A stretch of 64,000 bases of DNA from Duganella sp. (GCA_026225475.1 JAMFSU010000156.1:1-64000), one strand, 5' to 3'. Counted from the first letter of the stretch, positions 8,855 through 22,112 are shown. Numbers and translations: made by a program. Notes: generated by a model from the sequence alone, not told the origin.

Positions 8855-10392
8855 ACAAACACATGGACACGCCGATCAAGCAAGATCCTCTACCCTGCCC
8901 GTCAGACTGGAGCTTCGAGCTGATCGAGCGTTATAACGAGGAAATCGCCAAGGTCGCTGCCAGCTATCGGCTCGACATCTTCCCGATTCAGCTGGAAATC
9001 ATCTCCGCCGAACAGATGATGGACGCCTACGCATCCTCAGGCATGCCGGTCAATTACCGGCACTGGTCGTTCGGCAAGCATTTCCTGGCCACGGAACGTG
9101 ATTACAGGCGCGGCCAGATGGGTCTAGCTTATGAGATTGTGATCAACTCCAATCCTTGCATCGCTTATCTGATGGAAGAAAACACCATGACCATGCAGGC
9201 GCTGGTGATCGCGCATGCGGCCTATGGCCACAATTCTTTCTTCAAGGGTAATTACTTGTTTCAACTCTGGACCGATGCCAGCGCCATTATCGATTACCTG
9301 GTCTATGCCAAGAGTTACATTGCCGAGTGCGAAGAGCGGCATGGCTTTGATCGCGTTGAAGAATTGCTCGATTCCTGCCATGCCTTGATGAATTACGGCG
9401 TGGACCGCTACAAGCGGCCGCAACGTCTGTCGCTGGCACAGGAACAGGCCCAACGAAGCGAGCGCGAAGCCTATATGCAATCGCAGGTCAATGAACTATG
9501 GCGCACGCTGCCAGCCAAGAAAGAAGCGACTGCGACCCAGGCAGAAGAACGCTATCCCTCCGAACCACAGGAAAACCTGCTCTATTTTGCCGAAAAGAAT
9601 GCGCCGTTGCTGGAGCCTTGGGAACGTGAAGTGATCCGCATCGTGCGTAAGGTCGGCCAATATTTTTACCCGCAGCGGCAGACCCAGGTGATGAACGAAG
9701 GCTGGGCCACGTTCTGGCATTACACCTTGCTCAATACCATGTACGACCAGGGCAAGCTGACCGATGGTTTCATGATGGAATTTCTGCACTCGCATAGCAA
9801 TGTAGTGTTCCAGCCGCCAATCACCAAGCCGTATTACAACGGCATCAATCCCTATGCGCTTGGTTTTTCGATGATGAGCGATATCCGCCGCATCTGTGAA
9901 AATCCGACCGAGGAAGACCGCCAGTGGTTTCCCGACATGGCCGGCAGTAACTGGCTCGACACGCTGCATTATGTGATGCGTAATTTCAAGGACGAGAGTT
10001 TCGTCGCGCAATATCTGTCCCCCAAGCTGATGCGCGACATGCGCATGTTTGCCGTGCTCGACGATGAAAGCCGCAGCGAATTGGAGGTATCGGCCATTCA
10101 TAACCAAAGCGGCTACCAGTATGTCCGCCAGGCCTTGTCGCGCCAATATGACATCAACCATCGCGAACCCAATATCCAGGTCTGGTCGGTCAACACGCGC
10201 GGTAACCGCAGCCTGACGCTACGTCATTTCCGTAGCGATGGCCGTTCACTCGGTGACAGCACCAATGAAGTATTGCGCCACATGGCACGCCTGTGGCAAT
10301 TCGACGTCTATCTGGAAAGCGTCGACGATAGCGGTTATATTGTGCAACGCTATGAATGCGTGAGTGACAATCGCTATAAGCTACGCACTTGA
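8851..10392 (+). CDS. spoVR: SpoVR/YcgB family protein
   Basis: Third member of the prkA-yeaH-spoVR cluster. Named after a Bacillus protein involved in spore cortex formation, but widespread in non-sporulating bacteria, where its role is unclear. The 513-residue product has the family length and conserved stretches (DWSFELIERYNEEI at the N-terminus, VNYRHWSFGKHF, and MNEGWATFWHY in the middle). The last is rich in Glu/His and looks metal-site-like. The start overlaps the yeaH stop by four bases. Confidence 0.93.
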   Translation: MNKHMDTPIKQDPLPCPSDWSFELIERYNEEIAKVAASYRLDIFPIQLEIISAEQMMDAYASSGMPVNYRHWSFGKHFLATERDYRRGQMGLAYEIVINSNPCIAYLMEENTMTMQALVIAHAAYGHNSFFKGNYLFQLWTDASAIIDYLVYAKSYIAECEERHGFDRVEELLDSCHALMNYGVDRYKRPQRLSLAQEQAQRSEREAYMQSQVNELWRTLPAKKEATATQAEERYPSEPQENLLYFAEKNAPLLEPWEREVIRIVRKVGQYFYPQRQTQVMNEGWATFWHYTLLNTMYDQGKLTDGFMMEFLHSHSNVVFQPPITKPYYNGINPYALGFSMMSDIRRICENPTEEDRQWFPDMAGSNWLDTLHYVMRNFKDESFVAQYLSPKLMRDMRMFAVLDDESRSELEVSAIHNQSGYQYVRQALSRQYDINHREPNIQVWSVNTRGNRSLTLRHFRSDGRSLGDSTNEVLRHMARLWQFDVYLESVDDSGYIVQRYECVSDNRYKLRT

Positions 10393-10433
10393 TGACTTGA
10401 CGAGATGCGTCCCCTCCCCTGAAGCGGCATCGT

Positions 10434-11045
10434 ATGAGCACTATTCCCCTGTTTCCGCTCGGCTCGGCCCTGTTTCCCGATGGCCGTCTGCCGCTACAGA
10501 TCTTTGAGGTGCGCTATCTTGACATGATCAACAAGTGCATCGCCGCAGGCAGCGCCTTTGGCGTGGTCGCCTTGACGGTCGGGCATGAAGTACGCAAGCC
10601 GGGCCAGGCCGAGAATTTTGTTGCCGTCGGCACGCTGGCATACATCAAGGAATGGTCGGCGCCAGCGCCAGGTTTGCTGAACATCGCTTGTCTCGGCAGC
10701 ACACGCTTTCGCATTGCGACCAAGGAACAGCTCAAACACGGCTTGTGGATGGCGCAAGTCGAACCGCTGGTCGCCGATCAGCACATTGCCGTGCCGGAAG
10801 AACTGCAAAACACGGTGGCAGCGTTGATGAATTTGCTCGCGTCATTAAAAGACCATGCGATTGCCGAACAGGATTTCCCGGTTGCCACGCCTTATCGGCT
10901 CGACGATTGCGGCTGGGTGGCCAATCGCTGGAGCGAAATGCTACCCATGAGCCCCACGCAAAAACAAGGTTTGCTGGCGCTCGACAATCCGGTTCTGCGG
11001 CTGGAATTGGTGCAAGATCTGCTGAGTGAGCGTGGCCTGCTATGA
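10434..11045 (+). CDS. Lon N-terminal (substrate-binding) domain protein
   Basis: A 203-residue protein consisting only of the LON/PUA-like N-domain found at the front of Lon protease: IPLFPLGSALFPDGRLPLQIFEVRYLDM at the N-terminus, then a beta-rich core. There is no AAA+ or protease domain, so it cannot degrade proteins itself. Such stand-alone LonN proteins are common in proteobacteria with unknown function, possibly as protein-binding adaptors. It lies 41 bp behind spoVR on the same strand and could be the fourth gene of that operon, which is a sensible link given the stress theme. Confidence 0.88.
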   Translation: MSTIPLFPLGSALFPDGRLPLQIFEVRYLDMINKCIAAGSAFGVVALTVGHEVRKPGQAENFVAVGTLAYIKEWSAPAPGLLNIACLGSTRFRIATKEQLKHGLWMAQVEPLVADQHIAVPEELQNTVAALMNLLASLKDHAIAEQDFPVATPYRLDDCGWVANRWSEMLPMSPTQKQGLLALDNPVLRLELVQDLLSERGLL

Positions 11046-11097
11046 CCTCGGCAGTTGAAGTGGGACTTACCACGCAAACCTAGCTTGCTGGATGGTC

Positions 11098-11781
11098 TTA
11101 GCCAGGCAATAAGCCTATTTCCGCCAGCAGACCAGTCACGCCGGACCAGAAAATCTGAATGCCGATGCACAGCAGGATAAATGCCGATAACCGCAACAGC
11201 ACCATGGTACCCAGGCGCCCCAGCAGATTCACAATCTTGTGCGCCGATCGATAACACAGATAAACAACCAACACCGTCAACGCCGAACCCAAGGCAGCAC
11301 TACCGATGGACATGACCCAATCGACCAGCCGCGCCGGCGTGTTGGCGCCCAGGGTGATGGAGGCAGCAATAGTCCCCGGCCCTACCGTGAGCGGGAAACT
11401 CAATGGATAGAAGCTGCGCGCTTTCAATTCCTCCGTGACCATCTCATCATCGTAGGTCTGTGCCACCTGTCGTGGAATCGATGCTTCCTGATCGTTGTCG
11501 CCCAACAGACGCCAGCCCGATACCGCCACCAGAATGCCGCCACCAATACGCACAATCGGCAGCGAAATGCCAAAGAACGTCAGCACATGGGAGCCAATGA
11601 AAATCGCGCCCACCAACAGGAACCAGCAATTGATCGCCACCTGACGGGCCATCCGGTTTTCAACCTTGCCTGGCACATTGCCGAGCAGATTGGCGAACAC
11701 AGGCGCGACACCGAAGGGATTGAGAATTGGCAATAAAGTTACCGGTATCAATAAAACCGCTTTGAAAAAAACAATCAGCAT
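11098..11781 (-). CDS. MarC family integral membrane protein
   Basis: A 227-residue polytopic membrane protein of the MarC/YchE family, whose transport role is unproven despite the historical 'multiple antibiotic resistance' name. Hydrophobic segments run through most of the chain. Recognisable stretches are LLPILNPFGVAPVFANLL near the N-terminus, RIGGGILVAVSGWRLL in the middle and PLTVGPGTIAASITLGA later. The start was placed at the ATG at 11779-11781, preceded by GAGAAG. A longer upstream frame lacks family similarity. The 270 bp upstream hold no gene. Confidence 0.85.
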   Translation of the reverse strand: MLIVFFKAVLLIPVTLLPILNPFGVAPVFANLLGNVPGKVENRMARQVAINCWFLLVGAIFIGSHVLTFFGISLPIVRIGGGILVAVSGWRLLGDNDQEASIPRQVAQTYDDEMVTEELKARSFYPLSFPLTVGPGTIAASITLGANTPARLVDWVMSIGSAALGSALTVLVVYLCYRSAHKIVNLLGRLGTMVLLRLSAFILLCIGIQIFWSGVTGLLAEIGLLPG

Positions 11782-12051
11782 CTGCTTCTCATTCGTCAAT
11801 ATCCAAAAATCGCCTTCCAGCCCCATGAGCAAACCAGAATGCCTCTCTGTGCTGTGATGATCATAACAATGTCGGGTTGTCTGAAGCACAACGGCGGCGT
11901 CACAGAACATGTTCCTTTGTACCGCGACCGCCCGCACCTGGACGCGTTGAACCGCCACCCATTGTTTCGCCGGTGCAATCAACTATCTCGCAATGAACAA
12001 GCGCAGAATCGTGCATGAGACATCACGTGCTGCGACACGACACCGCTTTGC

Positions 12052-12327
12052 TCAGCGCAGACGGTAGCCGCTTTTTTCTTTCTTCAAGGCGATTTTCTGT
12101 ATCAGACGAAAACCGGCTTCCTGATCGCTCACAACCGACCTGCGGCCACCACCACGGGCCTGCGGCTTGCCACTCCAAAGCTGGGTGAGAATCCAGTCAC
12201 CCAGCAGATCCTGCTGTAGATCGGCGACAAACACCCGCGCTGCATCGGGCTGATCGGTTTCAAATTGCAAACGCAATGGCCCGGTGACAGGCAGCATGTG
12301 TGTGACGTTATCGGTGGAGTCGATCAT
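12052..12327 (-). CDS. Small WGR-domain-like protein
   Basis: A 91-residue protein that matches the WGR fold in outline: a beta-rich segment (RLQFETDQPDAARVFVADLQ), then DLLGDWILTQLWSG, a glycine/arginine stretch and VSDQEAGFRLIQKIALKKEKSGY. WGR modules occur in PARPs and MolR-type regulators and are thought to bind nucleic acid or peptides. Stand-alone copies of about 80-90 residues are common in beta- and gammaproteobacteria with no known role. It starts 33 bp after metH on the same strand and is probably cotranscribed. Confidence 0.7.
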   Translation of the reverse strand: MIDSTDNVTHMLPVTGPLRLQFETDQPDAARVFVADLQQDLLGDWILTQLWSGKPQARGGGRRSVVSDQEAGFRLIQKIALKKEKSGYRLR

Positions 12328-12360
12328 AGCGTAATGAGTAGCAACATAATGGATCTCAAA

Positions 12361-16107
<3,747 letters not shown>

Positions 16108-16147
16108 GGCGCAGCTTTAAGCGAGAATGGTCAATGTGGAATAATGC

Positions 16148-16175
16148 AAAAAACCCGGTCATGCAATGTACCGGG
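16148..16175 (-). terminator. Intrinsic terminator just upstream of metH
   Basis: Stem CCCGGT/ACCGGG (16154-16159, 16170-16175, 10-nt loop) followed on the minus strand by six U (A tract 16148-16153). It stands 40 bp upstream of the metH start and reads in the metH direction. It could end fmt transcripts that have run antisense through the intervening nucleosidase gene, or act as an attenuator of metH. Confidence 0.7.
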
Positions 16176-16189
16176 CTGATAGTGCTGAA

Positions 16190-16195
16190 ATTATA
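16190..16195 (-). promoter_or_regulatory. Possible -10 element for metH
   Basis: A perfect TATAAT on the minus strand 83 bp before the metH start. I see no matching -35 hexamer at 16-18 bp, and the terminator hairpin lies only about 15 bp downstream, so its use is uncertain. Confidence 0.3.
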
Positions 16196-16295
16196 CGTGA
16201 AACACCTGTTAAAACGGCGCTGCCGTCGTGCAACTGTCGCACCGCTGTGGTGGCGCACACGCACGGTCCGGCAATGCATCAACTGAGTCTTTTCG

Positions 16296-16859
16296 ATGAC
16301 AACAAAAATCCTGATCCTGACCGCCCTGGCATCGGAACTGCATGCAGCCGCCGCACCGGACGGTGTTGCCGTTCTCTATACCGGCGTCGGCAAAATCAAT
16401 GCGGCCGCCAGTACCACGGCAGCGATCCTGCAACATCGGCCACAATTAGTCGTCAATTACGGCACGGCCGGCAAGATCAACCTGGCGGCGCATGGCCTGC
16501 TGGAGATCGCCGACGTGATCCAGCGCGACATGCTGGCAGTGCCGCTGGCGCCACGCGGCGTTACACCGCTGTCCGATGAACCCAGCCGTTACGCCTCGGG
16601 CCATGGCAGTGCCTGTTGCGGCACGGGCGACAGCTTCGTCACCGCCAGCGACGACTGGCTGGTGCAACAGGGTGTTGATGTTGTCGATATGGAATTATTT
16701 GCCATCGCCCACACCTGTCACCGCTATGGCGTGCCGTGGCGCGCCTACAAGTTCATCACCGATGCTGCGGATGCAGATGCGGCCGAACACTGGAATGACA
16801 ATGTCCACCGTGGTGCCGATCTGTTCTGGCAACAGTTGGCATTATTGCGCGCCAGCTAG
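16296..16859 (+). CDS. 5'-methylthioadenosine/S-adenosylhomocysteine nucleosidase-like protein
   Basis: A 187-residue member of the PNP/UDP phosphorylase superfamily. It shows [10 protein letters not shown] at the N-terminus, [36 protein letters not shown] (equivalent to the purine/ribose-binding MELEA region) and KFITDAAD, where the aspartate is the expected catalytic residue. It is shorter than typical MTA/SAH nucleosidases (about 230 residues), mainly between the first and middle motifs, so substrate preference is uncertain. It lies divergent to metH and convergent with fmt, and its last 18 bases overlap the end of fmt. Removal of SAH/MTA fits the methionine-cycle neighbourhood. Confidence 0.78.
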   Translation: MTTKILILTALASELHAAAAPDGVAVLYTGVGKINAAASTTAAILQHRPQLVVNYGTAGKINLAAHGLLEIADVIQRDMLAVPLAPRGVTPLSDEPSRYASGHGSACCGTGDSFVTASDDWLVQQGVDVVDMELFAIAHTCHRYGVPWRAYKFITDAADADAAEHWNDNVHRGADLFWQQLALLRAS

Positions 16860-17813
16860 TGAGCGGAATACGCCGTCAGCCAGTGCAAAGCCCTTGAGAA
16901 ATTCCGCCACTGGCAGGCGCTTGCCGCCTGGCTTCTGCAGCTCCGCTACTTGCAGCACGCCATCCGCGCAGGCGATTTGTACGCCATCCTGGGCATTGGC
17001 GCTGAGCACGGTACCAGGTGCGGCGGCTGACTTGCCGGGCAAGGCTTGCGCCTGCCACAGCTTGACGGTGACCTCGCCAAACTGAGCACTGGCACCCGGA
17101 AACGGATTGAAGGCGCGAATCTTGCGCGCCAGCACCTCGGCCGACTGACGGAAGTCGAGTGCGGCCTCTTCCTTGCTGACCTTGGCGGCATAGTTGGCGC
17201 CCAGCTCGGGCTGCGGCGTTGCCGGCAATTGTCCCTGCTGCAATTTTTCCAATGCGTCCACGATCATCTTGCCACCCAACGCCGCCAGTTTATCGTGCAG
17301 GCTAGCGGTAGTATCGTCGGCTGCGATCGGCACGGCTTGCATCGACAACATCGGCCCCGTATCCAACCCTTCTTCCATTTGCATGATGGTGACGCCGGTT
17401 TCGACATCACCCGCTTCGATGGCGCGATGGATAGGCGCAGCACCGCGCCAGCGCGGCAGCAGCGAGGCATGGATGTTGATGCATCCCAGCCGTGCAATTT
17501 CCAATACACTGCGCGGCAAAATCAAGCCATAAGCAGCCACGATCATGACGTCATGCGCTGTGGCGCGCAGCAAGACATCGGCTTCGCGCGCGACTTCGGG
17601 ATATTTGCCATCGAGCCGCAACGACACCGGTTGCGCCACCGGCGTGCCATGCGCCAGCGCGCATTGCTTCACGGGCGACGCCTGCAATTGCATGCCGCGT
17701 CCCGCCGGGCGATCCGGTTGCGTCAACACCAGCGTGATTTCATGTCCGGCGTCATACAGAGCATTGAGGGCAACGGCGGCGAATTCAGGTGTTCCGGCGT
17801 AGATGATTTTCAT
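16842..17813 (-). CDS. fmt: Methionyl-tRNA formyltransferase
   Basis: Formylates the amino group of initiator Met-tRNA using 10-formyl-tetrahydrofolate. The product of 323 residues has the normal length with [12 protein letters not shown] at the N-terminus, the catalytic-region motif [33 protein letters not shown] and the C-terminal oligonucleotide-binding domain. I chose the ATG at 17811-17813 (MKIIYAGT). A second in-frame ATG three codons upstream (17820-17822) is equally possible, as neither has a good ribosome-binding site. def, its usual neighbour, is not adjacent. The 3' end overlaps the convergent nucleosidase-like gene by 18 bp. Confidence 0.95.
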   Translation of the reverse strand: MKIIYAGTPEFAAVALNALYDAGHEITLVLTQPDRPAGRGMQLQASPVKQCALAHGTPVAQPVSLRLDGKYPEVAREADVLLRATAHDVMIVAAYGLILPRSVLEIARLGCINIHASLLPRWRGAAPIHRAIEAGDVETGVTIMQMEEGLDTGPMLSMQAVPIAADDTTASLHDKLAALGGKMIVDALEKLQQGQLPATPQPELGANYAAKVSKEEAALDFRQSAEVLARKIRAFNPFPGASAQFGEVTVKLWQAQALPGKSAAAPGTVLSANAQDGVQIACADGVLQVAELQKPGGKRLPVAEFLKGFALADGVFRSLAGAQ

Positions 17814-17879
17814 GGCAGTCATTCAAATTGAGGAGGGCAACGGTGGCCGATAATTCCGGTACGGCGCCCGCCAGGTTAT

Positions 17880-18653
17880 TCAGGGCTTGCGCTTTTTATG
17901 CGGCGCGCGGGCAAACGCAAAGTCGTACACGCTATTGGGCAATAGTCGCAGCAACTTGGCGACCACGCCCATCTGCCAGGGAATCACGCGATAGCTATGG
18001 CCAGCGGCGATGGTCGCCAATGCACGCTCAGCGAATTGCGCCACGGGCATCAGGAAGGGCATGCGGTAATGATTGATCTGCGTCATCGGCGTATCGATGT
18101 AGCCAGGAGCGATGGTGACTACCTTGATGCCACTGGTACGCAGTTCCACCCGCAGGGATTCGCAGTAACTGATCACAGCCGCCTTGGACGCGCTATAGGC
18201 ACCCGCACCTGGCAAGCCGCGAATGCCGGCGACGCTGCCGATGCCGACCAGACGACACAGGTCTGGGCGCGGCTGCGCTCGCATCGCGCTCAGAAAGGGT
18301 TGAAAAGTTGCCACGGTGGCCGTGACATTGGTGGCGATGATGCGTTCAAACACAGGGAGATCTTCGGCGTAATCAGTCAAGGTACCTTGCGAAATGCCGG
18401 CATTGGCGATGACCACATCAGCACCACCATGGGTATCGATAAACTGCGTGGCAGCCGCTTGCAAAGCAGCGTGGTCGGTCACATCGAGCGCATAAATGTG
18501 ATGCTGCTCGGGATGGTCCAGGCTGCTGCGTAATTGTTCAAGCACCTCACGACGTCGTGCCACCAGACCAAGTATCGCGCCCTGGCGAGCATAGGCACGC
18601 GCCAGCGCAGCGCCGATGCCGCTCGAGGCACCAGTGATAAAGACACGTTGCAT
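17880..18653 (-). CDS. Short-chain dehydrogenase/reductase
   Basis: A 257-residue classical SDR: cofactor motif TGASSGIG (7-14), an NAG motif (84-86) and the catalytic set Ser140, Tyr153, Lys157 (YSASK). An Ala-Arg-Arg after the second strand suggests NADP(H) preference. The substrate cannot be told. It lies downstream of the dsbA terminator and upstream of fmt on the same strand. Confidence 0.88.
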   Translation of the reverse strand: MQRVFITGASSGIGAALARAYARQGAILGLVARRREVLEQLRSSLDHPEQHHIYALDVTDHAALQAAATQFIDTHGGADVVIANAGISQGTLTDYAEDLPVFERIIATNVTATVATFQPFLSAMRAQPRPDLCRLVGIGSVAGIRGLPGAGAYSASKAAVISYCESLRVELRTSGIKVVTIAPGYIDTPMTQINHYRMPFLMPVAQFAERALATIAAGHSYRVIPWQMGVVAKLLRLLPNSVYDFAFARAPHKKRKP

Positions 18654-18691
18654 GGAAGAATCCCTATTGAATATTGAAGATGGCTATCCAA

Positions 18692-18727
18692 CAAAAACGG
18701 CCCGTCCTCTTGCGAGCGACGGACCGT
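18692..18727 (-). terminator. Rho-independent terminator after dsbA
   Basis: A 10-bp stem with one G-U pair (18697-18706 with 18718-18727), followed on the minus strand by a short U run (A tract 18693-18697). It lies 18 bp past the dsbA stop. Confidence 0.65.
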
Positions 18728-18744
18728 GATCGACTCACAACAAC

Positions 18745-19446
18745 TTACTTCTTCTTGGCTGCAGCCTTGCCAGTATCGCCGGCTTTCTCAGCGATGACCT
18801 TGGCCACCAGATGATCCATGACTTGCAGTGAAGCAGCTTGTTGCATCGACTCAGGCTGGCCAGCCATCGAGCCACCGGCAATCGATGGCGAGGTCAGGAA
18901 ACGGCCATCAATCGCAATCGTCGGCACGCCGTCGATCTTGAACACTTCCTGCAATTGTGCAGCGCGACGCACTTTGGTCTGGATGCCGAAGGAGTTGTAA
19001 AGATCGAGGAATTTTTGCTTGTCGATGCCTTGCTTCTCGATGTACTCAAGGATCGTTTTGTCGGTATCGATGCGTTGATTGTCAACGTGGATAGCCTGGA
19101 AAATCTTTTGGTTCAGTTCTTCGGTCTTGCCCATGGCTTCCAGCGTGTAATACAGCTTTTGCTGAGGGATGAAAGAATCGCGGAACGCCACTGGCACTTG
19201 CTTGAAGACGATCTTGTCGCCCTGCTTCTTGACCCAGGCAGTCAGCATCGGATTGAACGCGGCGCAATGCGGGCAGTTGTACCAGAAGAATTCAACCACT
19301 TCGACTTTCTTGCCGGATTCGGTCGGCTGAGCTTGCTCCAGCGTACGGTAATCGGTGCCGTTCTGTGGATTGGCAGGTGAAGCGCTGGCGGCAATGGCCA
19401 GTAAACCCAGGCTGATGGCAGCGAGAGCATGACGGAACAAACGCAT
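18745..19446 (-). CDS. dsbA: Thiol:disulfide interchange protein DsbA
   Basis: Periplasmic oxidant that donates disulfide bonds to exported proteins. The 233-residue precursor has a signal peptide of about 22 residues, the active site CPHC (58-61) within VEFFWYNCPHC, the inserted helical domain, and the cis-proline motif GVPT in the second half. The lysine-rich C-terminal tail (AAAKKK) is unusual but harmless. It lies 90 bp downstream of a SPOR-domain gene and argS, a gene order common in Burkholderiales. Confidence 0.95.
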   Translation of the reverse strand: MRLFRHALAAISLGLLAIAASASPANPQNGTDYRTLEQAQPTESGKKVEVVEFFWYNCPHCAAFNPMLTAWVKKQGDKIVFKQVPVAFRDSFIPQQKLYYTLEAMGKTEELNQKIFQAIHVDNQRIDTDKTILEYIEKQGIDKQKFLDLYNSFGIQTKVRRAAQLQEVFKIDGVPTIAIDGRFLTSPSIAGGSMAGQPESMQQAASLQVMDHLVAKVIAEKAGDTGKAAAKKK

Positions 19447-19536
19447 AAAGTGAACCCCTTCTGAAGGTGCGAATCACGGGGCCGGACACCGGCCACGCCA
19501 GAGACGCTGCTAATAGGAAATGCTGATGATGAAAAA

Positions 19537-20187
19537 TTATCTGGGAACGCGCACGACAGCGGCATCAATGCCGTTGTCAGACAGTTTGCTGCGCATCCGG
19601 TTCACGGTTTCCGACTGACTGATCGGACCGATGCGTACCCGGTACAAAGTGCCGTTGTCGGACGGACGGTCGCTGACCTTGGCTTCAAAACCCAGCAAAG
19701 CGAGTTTGGCGCGTGCGCTCTCGGCATCGGCCTGTTCGCGGAAAGCGCCGGTTTGCAGGAAATAGCTCCATTTGTCGTCAGCCGGGTTGCCTGAACTGCT
19801 CGCGCTGTCGGTCTTGCCGGTGGCGTCCTTGGCAGGAGTAGCCGGTTTGTCCTTGGCGGCATCAACCGGCTTCGGCGGCGTCACATCGGTCTGCTTGGCA
19901 TCCGGCGCCGGCTTGCTCTGTGCCTTGGCAGCGTTATTGCTGGCGGCGGCACTATTGTCGCGGTTACCGTACAACGGCTTGTTGGGGTCCGAGGACTGAC
20001 CTGGCGACAATTCGGTGCGGTCTTGCTTGATCACCTTGTTGACGAAAGGAATCGGCGACTTGGTGATCATCAGCGCCACGACTACCGCGATGCCAAGACC
20101 GACAATGAGTCCGAGGATAAGGCCGAGGAAGGTACCACCGGCTTGCTTGCGTAAGATCAGATTGTGTTGTTTCACTTGAGTCTTCAT
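19537..20187 (-). CDS. SPOR-domain cell-division/envelope protein (FtsN-like)
   Basis: A 216-residue bitopic inner-membrane protein: a short cytoplasmic N-terminus, one glycine-rich membrane segment (about 19-41), a long proline/alanine/lysine-rich periplasmic linker, and a C-terminal SPOR domain (SYFLQTGAFREQADAESAR to YRVRIGPIS). SPOR domains bind glycan strands stripped of stem peptides at the division septum. The architecture fits the betaproteobacterial FtsN position next to argS. 14 bp separate it from argS, so the two are cotranscribed. Confidence 0.88.
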   Translation of the reverse strand: MKTQVKQHNLILRKQAGGTFLGLILGLIVGLGIAVVVALMITKSPIPFVNKVIKQDRTELSPGQSSDPNKPLYGNRDNSAAASNNAAKAQSKPAPDAKQTDVTPPKPVDAAKDKPATPAKDATGKTDSASSSGNPADDKWSYFLQTGAFREQADAESARAKLALLGFEAKVSDRPSDNGTLYRVRIGPISQSETVNRMRSKLSDNGIDAAVVRVPR

Positions 20188-20201
20188 ACAGGTCTACAGG
20201 A

Positions 20202-21935
20202 TTACATTCTTGTCGGCGCAGAAACACCGATGAGCGCCAAACCATTGCGCAGTACCTGACGCGTGGCACTCATGAGCGCCAGACGCGCCATCTTGGTCGA
20301 TGCATCATCGACCAGCACACGTTCCGCATTGTAGTAGCTATGCAACTCGCCGGCCAGATCCCGCAAATAGAAGGCAATCTGATGCGGCCCCAGTTCCTGG
20401 GTGGCATAGGTCAGGGCTTCCGGATATTCCGCCAGTTTGGCCAGCAGACTCACTTCGCGTGGTGCCGTCAGTGGTGTCAGATCCTGCACCTGATCCAGCG
20501 TGCTTACATCGCCTCCCCATTGCGCCAGCACCGAGCAGATGCGCGCATGGGCGTATTGGACGTAATAGACCGGGTTTTCGTCGTTGCGGGTCAAGGCGAC
20601 ATCGACATCGAACACGAATTCGCTATCGGCCTTGCGCGAAATCAGGAAGAAGCGCACAGCGTCGCGACCACGCGTGAGATCGACCGGTTCACCTTCGACT
20701 ATTTCCCCGTTGGACCATTCGATCAGGTCACGCAGCGTCACATAGGAACCGGCGCGCTTGGAGATTTTCACCTCTTCGCCGTTTTTCATCACGGTCACCA
20801 TCTTGTGCAGCACATAGTCGGGATAACCCTGCGGGATGCCAACGTTAGCTGCCTGCAAGCCAGCGCGTACGCGCGCAATGGTGCCGTGGTGGTCACTGCC
20901 CTGAACATTGATAACCTTGCCGTAACCGCGTTGCCACTTGGTGATGTGATAAGCCACATCGGGTACGAAGTAGGTGTAGGTGCCGTCGGTTTTTTTCATG
21001 ACGCGATCTTTGTCGTCGCCATAATCGGTGGTGCGCAACCACAATGCGCCATCCAGCTCGTAGGTCTTGCCAGCCTTGATCAAGGCGTCGACAGCAGCGG
21101 CGACCTTGCCTTCGCTGTATAGCGAAGATTCCAGATAGTAGTTATCGAACTTGACACCGAAGGCCTGCAAATCCAGATCCTGTTCGCGGCGCAAATAGGC
21201 GACCGAAAAACGGCGGATTGAATCCAGGTCTTGCACATCGCCACTGGCAGTTGCTGGCTCACCATCGCTGGCGGCAACGGTCTTGCCTGCCAGGAAATCA
21301 CGCGCGATGTCGGCGATGTAGTCGCCGTTGTAGGCCGATTCCGGCCAGGCCGCATCGCCCGGTTTGTGGCCTTGCGCACGTGCCTGCACTGAGCTGGCCA
21401 GCGTGGCGATCTGCACGCCAGCGTCGTTGTAATAGAACTCGCGCAAGACATCGAAACCTTGCGACTGCAACAAGGCCGACATGGCATCGCCGAGCGCACC
21501 TTGACGGCCATGACCAACGTGCAGCGGTCCGGTCGGATTGGCGGAGACGAATTCGACCAGCACTTTCTTGCCGGCGCCAGCTTGGCTCTTGCCATAGTCT
21601 GCGCCTTCAGCCAGCACTGTCTTGACCACCGCCTGTTTAGCGGTATCGGCCACTCGCAGGTTGATGAAACCAGGACCAGCGATGTCGGCCGAGGCAATCA
21701 ATTCTTCGCGACCGGGCAGCGCCAGCAAGGCCTCGACCAGCGCTTGCGCCAGTTCGCGCGGGTTCTTTTTCAGCGGTTTGGCCAATTGCATAGCCAGATT
21801 GCAGGCGATATCGCCATGCGATGGGTCGCGCGGGCGCTCCAGCGTCACAGTAGGTGCCAACTCGGTGCCGGCGACCAGCGGCGCCAGCGCCGCCTGGAAT
21901 AATTCGGTAATACGTTGTTTTTGTTGAGCAAGCAT
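20202..21935 (-). CDS. argS: Arginyl-tRNA synthetase
   Basis: Charges tRNA-Arg. The 577-residue class-I synthetase has the N-terminal Add1 domain, the HIGH-like motif HVGHGRQ within [18 protein letters not shown], a KISKRAG loop at the KMSKS position and the C-terminal DALR anticodon-binding domain. The start is the ATG at 21933-21935 ([13 protein letters not shown]). An upstream in-frame ATG would add residues without family similarity. Confidence 0.96.
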   Translation of the reverse strand: MLAQQKQRITELFQAALAPLVAGTELAPTVTLERPRDPSHGDIACNLAMQLAKPLKKNPRELAQALVEALLALPGREELIASADIAGPGFINLRVADTAKQAVVKTVLAEGADYGKSQAGAGKKVLVEFVSANPTGPLHVGHGRQGALGDAMSALLQSQGFDVLREFYYNDAGVQIATLASSVQARAQGHKPGDAAWPESAYNGDYIADIARDFLAGKTVAASDGEPATASGDVQDLDSIRRFSVAYLRREQDLDLQAFGVKFDNYYLESSLYSEGKVAAAVDALIKAGKTYELDGALWLRTTDYGDDKDRVMKKTDGTYTYFVPDVAYHITKWQRGYGKVINVQGSDHHGTIARVRAGLQAANVGIPQGYPDYVLHKMVTVMKNGEEVKISKRAGSYVTLRDLIEWSNGEIVEGEPVDLTRGRDAVRFFLISRKADSEFVFDVDVALTRNDENPVYYVQYAHARICSVLAQWGGDVSTLDQVQDLTPLTAPREVSLLAKLAEYPEALTYATQELGPHQIAFYLRDLAGELHSYYNAERVLVDDASTKMARLALMSATRQVLRNGLALIGVSAPTRM

Positions 21936-22112
21936 GGGGGCAGATAAATAGGCGGCGCGCAGCCGCACAGTGAACAAGGTAAAACAAAGCCTGAATTGAA
22001 GCAGAGCAGATTATACCGGCTTGCTGCCTGAAAACCTTGGCTTGACTGCGTGCACTGTGGCTTGTCCTACCCCATCCCCTACTTATTGCCAGCCTGGCGG
22101 GTCCGACGGCAG

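Noticed and set aside
16108..16295. Cobalamin or SAH riboswitch upstream of metH
   Set aside because: The gap is too short for a cobalamin riboswitch and lacks its conserved B12-box-type core; no SAH-riboswitch-like pairing pattern could be made out.
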